This document shows, piece by piece, positions 35,150 through 42,163 of a stretch of 64,000 nt of DNA. Both the position numbers and the translations under genes were made by a program. The notes beneath the pieces were generated by a model. It was not told where the DNA came from. It did not search any database and was given only the letters and a program-made list of their open reading frames with translations. Source of the DNA: Elizabethkingia meningoseptica_A (GTDB lineage Bacteria > Bacteroidota > Bacteroidia > Flavobacteriales > Weeksellaceae); assembly GCF_045762675.1 (NCBI RefSeq), contig NZ_JBJDLK010000001.1, forward strand, positions 846,590-910,589, read 5' to 3'. The stretch's first letter is position 1, and every line of letters starts with the position of its first letter.

Positions 35150-36361
35150 ATGGAAAATAAAAAGAAAAACACAGCTATGGGCTTCATCTTCGTTACGATG
35201 CTCATAGATATTATAGGATGGGGGATTATTATCCCCGTTATACCTAAACTTATTGAAGAACTTATTCATGGTGACATTAGTGAAGCTGCAAAATATGGCG
35301 GATGGCTTGGTTTTGCATACGCCTTCACACAGTTTATCTTTGCGCCACTGGTGGGTAACCTGAGTGATAAATACGGAAGACGACCTATTATTCTGATCTC
35401 TTTATTGGGTTTTGCTATTGATTATGTATTTTTAGCATTATCACCCAGTATTACATGGCTTTTTATAGGACGTGTTATTGCAGGGATGACCGGAGCGAGT
35501 ATCACGACTGCAAGTGCTTATATTGCCGACATCAGTACGGAAGAAAACCGGGCTAAAAACTTTGGACTCATTGGAGCTGCTTTTGGTATGGGCTTCATTA
35601 TCGGACCTGTTTTAGGAGGTCTGTTGGGCCAATATGGTTCACGTGTACCATTTTATGCAGCAGCCATACTTTGTCTTATCAACTTTATTTACGGATATTT
35701 TATTCTGCCAGAGTCTTTAGACAAAGACCACAGACGTGAGTTTGAATGGAAAAGAGCCAACCCGATCGGATCTTTACTCATGCTGAAAAAGCATCCGGAG
35801 ATTTCCGGATTAATTATGGTATTAATTTTAGTTTACATTGGCGGGCATGCTGTACAAAGTAACTGGTCGTTCTTTACCATGTATCAGTTCGGCTGGAAAG
35901 AGAAAGAAGTAGGGCTTTCATTAGGACTTATCGGACTTTTAGTAGGACTGGTACAAGGAGGGCTCATTCGCTGGATTAATCCCAGGATAGGAAATGAAAG
36001 AAGTATTTACTACGGGTTAGCACTTTATGCCGTCGGAATGCTTTTATTTGCATTTGCTACCCAGAGCTGGATGATGTTTGCATTCCTTATCCCTTACTGT
36101 TTAGGAGGAATTTGTGGTCCGGCTTTACAATCGGTAATCACCGGAAGTGTATCGCCAAAAGAACAGGGAGAGCTACAAGGAGCATTAACAAGTTTAATGA
36201 GTGCGACCTCTATTGTAGGGCCGCCATTAATGACAAACTTATTTTTCTACTTTACCCACGACTCTGCACCGTTTAAATTTCCGGGAGCACCTTTCTTCCT
36301 TGCATTTTTAATGATGGGAGCCGGAGCATTGGTCGCTTACTTTAACTTTAGAAAAAAATAA
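35150..36361 (+). CDS. MFS transporter, TetA-like drug:proton antiporter family
   Basis: 403 residues, twelve membrane helices. Motif A after helix 2 is GNLSDKYGRRPIILISLLG (about 73-91). GRVIAGMTGASITTASAYIAD in helix 4/5 and GAAFGMGFIIGPVLGGLLGQ (antiporter motif C) mark a 12-helix drug exporter of the tetracycline-resistance type. Such proteins are widespread in Flavobacteriia chromosomes and often not linked to measurable tetracycline resistance; substrate is not predictable here. Confidence 0.9.
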   Translation: MENKKKNTAMGFIFVTMLIDIIGWGIIIPVIPKLIEELIHGDISEAAKYGGWLGFAYAFTQFIFAPLVGNLSDKYGRRPIILISLLGFAIDYVFLALSPSITWLFIGRVIAGMTGASITTASAYIADISTEENRAKNFGLIGAAFGMGFIIGPVLGGLLGQYGSRVPFYAAAILCLINFIYGYFILPESLDKDHRREFEWKRANPIGSLLMLKKHPEISGLIMVLILVYIGGHAVQSNWSFFTMYQFGWKEKEVGLSLGLIGLLVGLVQGGLIRWINPRIGNERSIYYGLALYAVGMLLFAFATQSWMMFAFLIPYCLGGICGPALQSVITGSVSPKEQGELQGALTSLMSATSIVGPPLMTNLFFYFTHDSAPFKFPGAPFFLAFLMMGAGALVAYFNFRKK

Positions 36362-36410
36362 AAATAACTGAAATTAAGCTTAAAAACAGTAAGGTTAAAA
36401 ATATCTTTTG

Positions 36411-36418
36411 TAATTTTG
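36411..36418 (+). promoter_or_regulatory. tatA promoter -7 box, leaderless spacing
   Basis: TAATTTTG, perfect TAnnTTTG, ends 4 bases before the ATG. A second, imperfect box TATCTTTTG is 9 bases upstream. Confidence 0.45.
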
Positions 36419-36422
36419 AATC

Positions 36423-36845
36423 ATGGAACTTAGCATAGGAGAAATGTTAGTGGTGGCTTTGGTCATCGTAGTATTATTTGGACCGGATAAAATCCCAAGC
36501 ATTGCACGTGAATTAGGGCAGGGTATTCGTAAAATGAAGGGTGCAATGGAGGATATTAAAACGGAGATCATGAAGGAAGCTGATAATCCGATTTCAGATA
36601 TTAAAAAAGAAATTGATAAGGTAAAGCAGAGTGTTGCGGACATCAACCCAATGAATGATGTACAAAAGCAGATTGAAGATATGAAAAGCGCCGTTAATCC
36701 AATGGATCAACATGTTGCTGATAACTCTTCCGTACAGGCACATACAGATACACCAGCTCCTGTTTCAGAACCTGCGGCTTCAGCTGAAGCTGAGAAAAAG
36801 ATCGATCCTTTAAGCGATGAATACTCAGGCCCGGTAAGCCGCTAG
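36423..36845 (+). CDS. Twin-arginine translocase subunit, TatA/TatB type
   Basis: 140 residues. A single N-terminal membrane helix MELSIGEMLVVALVIVVLFG is followed by the hinge GPDKIPSIARELGQGIRKMK and an amphipathic helix, the defining TatA/TatB layout. The long acidic, Pro/Ala-rich tail (from about residue 75) is unusual for TatA and more like TatB. No TatC gene is adjacent. The protein would form part of the Tat export pore in the inner membrane. The PAP2 gene starts two bases after its stop codon. Confidence 0.88.
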   Translation: MELSIGEMLVVALVIVVLFGPDKIPSIARELGQGIRKMKGAMEDIKTEIMKEADNPISDIKKEIDKVKQSVADINPMNDVQKQIEDMKSAVNPMDQHVADNSSVQAHTDTPAPVSEPAASAEAEKKIDPLSDEYSGPVSR

Positions 36846-36847
36846 AT

Positions 36848-37420
36848 ATGGAAGAAGTTATTCACTCAGATAAAGAGCTTTTATTATACCTTAACGGATT
36901 AGGATCTTCGGGGTTTGATTCCTTTTGGATTTCTCTCACCAGCCCATGGCTATGGATACCTTTTTACCTGTTGCTTCTTTTCCTGGTATATAAGAAATAC
37001 TCCGTGAAAAACTTTTTATTCGTATTACTTTTCATCGCAATAGGAATTGCTGCAAGTGATCAGATTGCGAATATTTTTAAATATGGATTCCAAAGACTAA
37101 GACCTTGCCATGATCCAGAGCTTGTAAATAAAATGAGAATGGTTGTATGTGGCGGTAAATATGGTTTCTACTCAGCTCATGCAAGTACAACATTCTTTTT
37201 AGCAACATTCCTGAGTTTTCTTATTGGTAAGAATTATAAGTTCCTTCCTTATGTCCTTTTTATATGGGCAGCAGTAGTTTCTTACAGCCGTATATACTTA
37301 GGTGTACATTTTCCGGGAGATGTCGCTGTAGGTGCTTTAATGGGCTTTTTATTGGGAGGCTTGTTTTCGATGCTTGCAAAAAAATATGTAAAACAGAAAG
37401 ACGCTGTTAAGGGGTATTAG
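36848..37420 (+). CDS. PAP2-superfamily membrane phosphatase
   Basis: 190 residues with about five to six membrane helices. The three-part phosphatase signature is present: KYGFQRLRPC (K-x6-RP, about 77-86), YSAHAST (variant of PSGH, about 108-114) and SRIYLGVHFPGDV (SR-x5-H-x3-D, about 148-160). Such enzymes dephosphorylate undecaprenyl pyrophosphate or phosphatidyl-glycerophosphate; the substrate is not determined by motif. Translationally linked to tatA (2-base gap). Confidence 0.9.
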   Translation: MEEVIHSDKELLLYLNGLGSSGFDSFWISLTSPWLWIPFYLLLLFLVYKKYSVKNFLFVLLFIAIGIAASDQIANIFKYGFQRLRPCHDPELVNKMRMVVCGGKYGFYSAHASTTFFLATFLSFLIGKNYKFLPYVLFIWAAVVSYSRIYLGVHFPGDVAVGALMGFLLGGLFSMLAKKYVKQKDAVKGY

Positions 37421-37462
37421 ACCTGTTTCATTATAAAATATTACCATTTAAAATAGTTCAAT

Positions 37463-37492
37463 AAAAGGTTCTTCATTTTGAAGAACCTTTTT
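37463..37492. terminator. Bidirectional terminator
   Basis: 12-bp stem AAAAGGTTCTTC / GAAGAACCTTTT with a 5-base loop, serving the PAP2 operon and possibly the convergent rlmH gene. Confidence 0.85.
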
Positions 37493-37593
37493 ATACTTTT
37501 AACCTTAATTTTCTTAACTTCTTAATGGTAACCAGAATAACGAAGTTCATCAAAAGAGTGGTTAATTTTCCATTATTTCATATATATACAATA

Positions 37594-38067
37594 TCAATCA
37601 TTGTGATAAGGCTTGCCCTGCAGAATAGTAGAAGCACGATAGATTTGTTCAACAAAGAAAAGACGTATCATCTGATGAGTGAAAGTCATTTTAGATAAAG
37701 ATATTTTCTCCTGAGCCCTGCCGTAAATTTCATCCGCAAAACCATAAGCACCTCCCACAAGAAAAGCCAGATGTTTCGTGGACATGTTCATCCAGTTGTC
37801 AATTTTAGCGGCAAACTCCCGGGAAGTAAACTGTTTACCCTTTTCATCAAGCAGTACAACGGTGTCCGTATTATCCAGATAGTTTAAAAATAATTTTGCT
37901 TCTTCTTTCTTTAACTGGATATCCGTAAGATTTTTAGCATTTTTAACATCCGGAATTTCTACAAATTCAAAATTAAAATGTTTTGGAAGACGCTGGCTGT
38001 AATAAACTATTAATCTTTTAATTTCAGTATCATCGGTTTTACCTATACATATCAGACTTATGCGCAT
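37594..38067 (-). CDS. rlmH: 23S rRNA pseudouridine-1915 N3-methyltransferase RlmH
   Basis: SPOUT-class methyltransferase acting on helix 69 of 23S rRNA. The start at 38065-38067 (MRISLICIGKTDD) gives 157 residues, the normal family length; the longest frame upstream runs through the promoter. Knot-region motifs: VVLLDEKGKQFTSREFA (about 71-87), FLVGGAYGFADEIYGRA (SAM site) and the C-terminal FVEQIYRASTILQGKPYHND. Confidence 0.95.
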   Translation of the reverse strand: MRISLICIGKTDDTEIKRLIVYYSQRLPKHFNFEFVEIPDVKNAKNLTDIQLKKEEAKLFLNYLDNTDTVVLLDEKGKQFTSREFAAKIDNWMNMSTKHLAFLVGGAYGFADEIYGRAQEKISLSKMTFTHQMIRLFFVEQIYRASTILQGKPYHND

Positions 38068-38098
38068 TTTAGTATCTTTGCTTTTGCAAATATAAATA
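38068..38098. promoter_or_regulatory. Divergent promoter pair, rlmH and yihY-like
   Basis: Only 31 bases separate the two start codons. TATCTTTG (38073-38080, plus) and TATATTTG (38087-38094, read on the minus strand) are both perfect -7 boxes facing outward with overlapping start regions. Each promoter's upstream part therefore lies in the other gene. Confidence 0.6.
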
Positions 38099-39094
38099 AT
38101 GCCCGTAAAAACACCTCGACTTATCATTAGATTCCGCGATTTTCTGGACAGCATACATCTCCCTATGCTGGGAATTTCATTGTTGAAAATGTTTGAAATT
38201 TACGGCGAAGGTATATTTAAAAACCCCGTAATAAGACAGGCTTCTGCAATATCCTGGGCTTTTTTCCTGAGTTTATTTCCTTTTTTATTATTTCTGCTTT
38301 CAGTACTGCCGTATTTACCGCACTATGATAAACTTCAGTTTTACATTTTCGATGTAATGCTGGCGAATATCCTGCCTGCAGATATCAAAGTCTATGTGAC
38401 CGATTATCTTCAGGAGACACTGATTCCTAACCTTAAAGGCATTAGTAATTTTATAACTATTTTTTTAGCCTTAATTTTCGGTACCAATGGTACTCATGCT
38501 TTAATTATGGGATTCAATCTGAATACCGATGTCAAGCGTACCTTTTTCAAAAATTACGGAATAGCATTACTTATTACAATTGCTTTTGTCAGTATTACTT
38601 TTTTATCCCTTCTTGGAATTTACTACGCAGAAGTTGTGATGAAGCTGTTTAATCCTGTAAACAGTATTTCATGGTTGGTAAATAACCTTACAAAAATTAT
38701 CAGTTTCATTTCGTTCCCGTTGTTCTATTTTATCTTACTGGCTTTATTTTACTGGGTAGGCTGTCTTAAGATCACACGGTTCAGAGAGGCTATTCCCGGA
38801 GCGATATTCAGCACTTTACTGTTTGGCTTCATTACTTATGTTTTTGCCTTTTATGTAAGGGATATAGCCCGTTATAACTTTTTATACGGGTCTATCGGGT
38901 CCATTATCCTGGTGATGATCTGGGTTAACCTTAATATTATTCTTATTTTGTTCGGAAACGAACTTAATCTGGCGATTAAGAAAGTAAAAATGGATAAAAA
39001 AATAGGGGATGAGCTGGCTTCACAAATAGAGCAGCAGCAGTTTGCTCATACATCCGAGCCTGCCGGTGATAATTCTCATAATATCCGTTTATAA
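38099..39094 (+). CDS. YihY/UPF0761-family inner-membrane protein
   Basis: 331 residues, six membrane helices. Typical family elements are the N-terminal GIFKNPVIRQASAISWAFFL, the region FITIFLALIFGTNGTHALIMG, and FREAIPGAIFSTLLFGFITY with YGSIGSIILVMIWVNLNIIL near the C-terminus. Once annotated as ribonuclease BN in error; actual function unknown. A charged C-terminal tail is cytoplasmic. Confidence 0.9.
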   Translation: MPVKTPRLIIRFRDFLDSIHLPMLGISLLKMFEIYGEGIFKNPVIRQASAISWAFFLSLFPFLLFLLSVLPYLPHYDKLQFYIFDVMLANILPADIKVYVTDYLQETLIPNLKGISNFITIFLALIFGTNGTHALIMGFNLNTDVKRTFFKNYGIALLITIAFVSITFLSLLGIYYAEVVMKLFNPVNSISWLVNNLTKIISFISFPLFYFILLALFYWVGCLKITRFREAIPGAIFSTLLFGFITYVFAFYVRDIARYNFLYGSIGSIILVMIWVNLNIILILFGNELNLAIKKVKMDKKIGDELASQIEQQQFAHTSEPAGDNSHNIRL

Positions 39095-39128
39095 AAAAGG
39101 GCCGCAATAAGTAAACTTATATACGGCC
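39093..39128 (-). terminator. Terminator of the BtuB-like gene
   Basis: Minus-strand stem GGCCG...ATAAGT / ACTTAT...CGGCC (with internal mismatch) followed by CTTTTTT. Confidence 0.65.
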
Positions 39129-39151
39129 TATCAGAAGGATTTGGTGTTTTT

Positions 39152-41062
39152 TTAGAATCTGTAAGAAACGCCTAATGTAAAGTTTCTGTTCTTTGTTGTA
39201 TAACCTATTACATCTACATAATCTTTATTGAACAGGTTACCTATATTAAGGTAAGCATCAATATTATGTGTGATATTCTGATTGATATTTAAATTGAACA
39301 GGTTAAAATCTGCAACTGTTACATTTTTAGTACTGAAAGATGCCGAATCATAGTATGCATCATTTCTTTTTCCAACAAACTGGTGAGAAAGTACAATTCT
39401 TGTTGCTGCAAATGGTTTTACTTCCACGTAAGAGTTAACTCTTTGCTTTGGCTGGCGTAGCATGGTTGCTTCTTTTTCCTTTTCTACAAAGCTGTAATTT
39501 CCACCAAGCTTTACCATACCAGTAATCTGATAATCGAAACCTGCTTCAAAACCTTTTACCTTATTATCATCTATATTCTGGAAAATTCCGGTATAATCAG
39601 GATTTGTTACATAAGCAAAAGCATCTTTTTCTTTTCTCTGGAATAAACTTACTGTAAAGTTCAGACTTCTGTCTTTTTTACCAAAACCTAAATCAATTTC
39701 ATGAGACTGGTTCTTCTCTGGTTTAAGATCAGGATTTGGCAAAGTCCATGGAAGTGATCCGTAATTCTGATATAATGTTGGTGCTATAAATGCTGTAGCA
39801 AATGAGTAGCCAACTTTGAAGTACATATCGTTTACCTCTTTTATATAATATGGATTTATGCTATAGACCCAGTGATTGCCAAACTTGGAATTATCCGTCA
39901 TTCTGGCTCCTGCATCTAAGTTAAAGCCATTGTAATTAAGGTTAAAGTTTGCATAAGCATCGAAACTGTGAAGTTTAGTATCATCACTTTTCAATACGTC
40001 TTCCATTGTATCCTTTCCGAACGGAAGAGTTTTTGAGCTCATTTTCTGATCTTCATACTGGACACCAAGAGTAAAGTTGAAATAATCATTTACTTTATAA
40101 TTGTTGTAAAGTTCGGTAAGGAAATTTTTTCCTTTATATGAGAACTGATCCTGGTATGCGTCTCCTTTTATCGTTTGTCCGAGCCTGTTAACATCAGTAT
40201 AGCGTGTATTTAAAACCACTTTACCATTACGGTATCTGAAATTAGCATTTCCACCTACATAATACTGTTTGTCATTACCTCGGTTTTTTCCGTCAGTAAA
40301 AGCACCGGTATCATATAAGTAAAGGTTATGATTCCAGCCACTGTTGATGTTAACATCAAAGTTTTCTCCTGAGTAACCAACACCGGCGGACAAATTTTGC
40401 TTTTCCCAACCATCTTTATCAAAAGTATCATCACCTTTTGCAGAAGAAATTCCCTGAGACTTTTCATTAAAAGCATTAACCTGGTAATTGAACTTATCAA
40501 CTTTTCCTCTTACAGTAGCATCCTGAGCAAAAGTACTGTAAGAACCTGCTCTTGCTGCAAGTGCTCCTTCAATTGCTTTTTGTGCTGATTTTTTAGTTTT
40601 TATATTGATCACAGAAACTGTAGCATTGGAGCCATATAGTACAGATGAAGCACCATTTAACACCTCTATACTCTCTACACTTTCCAGCGCCATTAAACGG
40701 AGATCTGACGCTGTATAATCGTTACCCGTTACATCTCTCAACGGAACACCATCCAGTAGGAGTACAACATTTGCACTCTTACCGCCTCTGATTCTCATTA
40801 TTTTAGGCTCGGAAGCATTGTTAAAGTTACCTGTAATCTGAAAACCGGAAACCTGGTCCAGCACATCACTAAGGCTCTGGCCTTTATATTTTTCCAGATC
40901 TTTAGCAGAAATAAGCGTAACATTTTTACCTGTCTTGTATAATTCCTGAGGTCTTTTAGATGCAATTGTTACTTCCTCAATCTGAGCGCTTTTCTCTTCC
41001 TGAGCATAAACATTAGAGCCAATAATAAGTAATGCTCCGATTACAAATAGTTTTTTATTCAT
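39152..41062 (-). CDS. TonB-dependent receptor, BtuB-like (cobalamin uptake)
   Basis: 636-residue outer-membrane receptor. Signal peptide ends NVYAQ. The TonB-box-like IEEVTIAS is at about residues 28-35, the plug domain follows (LSDVLDQVSGFQITG, IRIRGGKSANVVLLLDGVPL, LYGSNATVSVINIKT), then a 22-strand barrel ending GVSYRF. BtuB assignment rests on the cobalamin riboswitch in the leader; the protein itself shows only the general receptor architecture. Confidence 0.9.
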   Translation of the reverse strand: MNKKLFVIGALLIIGSNVYAQEEKSAQIEEVTIASKRPQELYKTGKNVTLISAKDLEKYKGQSLSDVLDQVSGFQITGNFNNASEPKIMRIRGGKSANVVLLLDGVPLRDVTGNDYTASDLRLMALESVESIEVLNGASSVLYGSNATVSVINIKTKKSAQKAIEGALAARAGSYSTFAQDATVRGKVDKFNYQVNAFNEKSQGISSAKGDDTFDKDGWEKQNLSAGVGYSGENFDVNINSGWNHNLYLYDTGAFTDGKNRGNDKQYYVGGNANFRYRNGKVVLNTRYTDVNRLGQTIKGDAYQDQFSYKGKNFLTELYNNYKVNDYFNFTLGVQYEDQKMSSKTLPFGKDTMEDVLKSDDTKLHSFDAYANFNLNYNGFNLDAGARMTDNSKFGNHWVYSINPYYIKEVNDMYFKVGYSFATAFIAPTLYQNYGSLPWTLPNPDLKPEKNQSHEIDLGFGKKDRSLNFTVSLFQRKEKDAFAYVTNPDYTGIFQNIDDNKVKGFEAGFDYQITGMVKLGGNYSFVEKEKEATMLRQPKQRVNSYVEVKPFAATRIVLSHQFVGKRNDAYYDSASFSTKNVTVADFNLFNLNINQNITHNIDAYLNIGNLFNKDYVDVIGYTTKNRNFTLGVSYRF

Positions 41063-41172
41063 GAATAAAATTTAGTCAATGTAATTCCGGAGTATACAGA
41101 AGAATAAACCCTTTATATTATAAGGATATAATGATTCAAACTTTTCCTCCGAAAGTTGTTAATTATTTATTT

Positions 41173-41320
41173 GCTTCAGGCAGGTCTCCTGGCTTTCACA
41201 TTTCTGCGCCTTCCCGTTGTTACAGTGGCATTGTACAGAAACTTTGTTTGTGATTTACAGTTGCGGGGACAGCTCCGGACTTTCACCGGATTCCCTTTTC
41301 ATCAGATTACTCTGAACCTC
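41173..41320 (-). ncRNA. Cobalamin riboswitch
   Basis: On the minus strand the leader contains the conserved core: GGGAATCCGGTGAAAGTCCG, then GAGCTGTCCCCGCAACTGTAA split over positions 41250-41280, and at the 3' end the B12-box GCCAGGAGACCTGCC (41179-41193). Typical of adenosylcobalamin riboswitches that shut down B12 uptake genes. It lies about 110 bases before the receptor start codon. Confidence 0.95.
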
Positions 41321-41329
41321 AAAGTTTTG

Positions 41330-41337
41330 CAAATATA
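41330..41337 (-). promoter_or_regulatory. Promoter -7 box for the riboswitch-BtuB transcript
   Basis: TATATTTG, perfect TAnnTTTG, on the minus strand, placing the transcript start near 41323, just at the 5' end of the riboswitch. Confidence 0.65.
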
Positions 41338-41343
41338 AGAAAG

Positions 41344-41829
41344 TTATAAATAATTTTTATCGAAAGAGAAAGGCAGCAGGTCTTTTACGCTGTAACATTT
41401 AACTGTTTTCCCTTGTGTGGAGGCAAAGTAAATCTCAATTGCCACATCCTGCTTGCTTTCATATTCTACTATAGATTGTCTGCAAGAGCCACATGGCGGA
41501 ATAGGGATATTATTATCCATGTCCTCATTTTTTGGTCCGCCTACAACAAAAATCTTATTGATCTTCTGATCCGGGCGGTTTGCCGCCAGCCAGAAAATAG
41601 CAGTTCTCTCTGCACAAAGTCCTGAAGGATAAGCGGCATTCTCCTGGTTATTTCCGGTAATAATTTCACCGTTATCTAAAAGGATTGCACAACCCACGAA
41701 AAATTCCGAATAGGGAGCATATGCTGTTTTACGAATCTCAGAAGCCGTTTCAAAAAGCTTCTTTTCAATATCATCCAGTTCCGAGATATTTTTATAAACT
41801 TCAAAATGAATGTTTAAGTTTTGTTTCAT
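41344..41829 (-). CDS. cdd: Cytidine deaminase
   Basis: Converts cytidine and deoxycytidine to uridine forms in pyrimidine salvage. 161 residues from ATG 41827-41829 (MKQNLNIHFEV). The zinc site is SGLCAERTAIF (about 79-89, catalytic Glu) and PPCGSCRQSI (two Cys ligands). YAPYSEFFVGCAIL is the substrate-binding N-terminal part. An upstream ATG eleven codons earlier is open but not needed. Its stop is just upstream of the riboswitch promoter. Confidence 0.95.
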   Translation of the reverse strand: MKQNLNIHFEVYKNISELDDIEKKLFETASEIRKTAYAPYSEFFVGCAILLDNGEIITGNNQENAAYPSGLCAERTAIFWLAANRPDQKINKIFVVGGPKNEDMDNNIPIPPCGSCRQSIVEYESKQDVAIEIYFASTQGKTVKCYSVKDLLPFSFDKNYL

Positions 41830-41862
41830 TCTGTTACAAATAAAGGGAGGTAAAATTAGCAA

Positions 41863-42143
41863 TAAATATCGAGATACGAATAATGAAATAAAAAACTGTT
41901 TGATAGCCTGTGAAAAGTAGTTTTTAATTGATTTATCCCCTTGTGGAGAAATGAGGAAAAATTTACCTTTTAAACGAATAACTGAAAACTGTTAACAGAT
42001 AACTTTAACCAAATTTGAATAAAACTTAATTTTAACAAAAGCTTCTATTTTATATTTTTTAAATGTAGTTTGAGAAGTTATTCTGTATAATAAAGTTAAT
42101 AAAACGCTAAAAACCTGTTAATACTAAGTTAAAACATGAGGGA
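41863..42143. other. Intergenic region before the SusC gene
   Basis: About 280 AT-rich bases between divergent genes. I see no ORF, RNA structure or clear operator in it. Confidence 0.4.
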
Positions 42144-42151
42144 TACTTTTG
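42144..42151 (+). promoter_or_regulatory. SusC operon promoter -7 box
   Basis: TACTTTTG, perfect TAnnTTTG, 12 bases before the ATG. Confidence 0.55.
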
Positions 42152-42163
42152 CAGAAAAACTGA

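Noticed and set aside
35150..36361. Acquired tetracycline-resistance gene
   Set aside because: Family resemblance only; base composition and neighbours look chromosomal, with no mobile element nearby.
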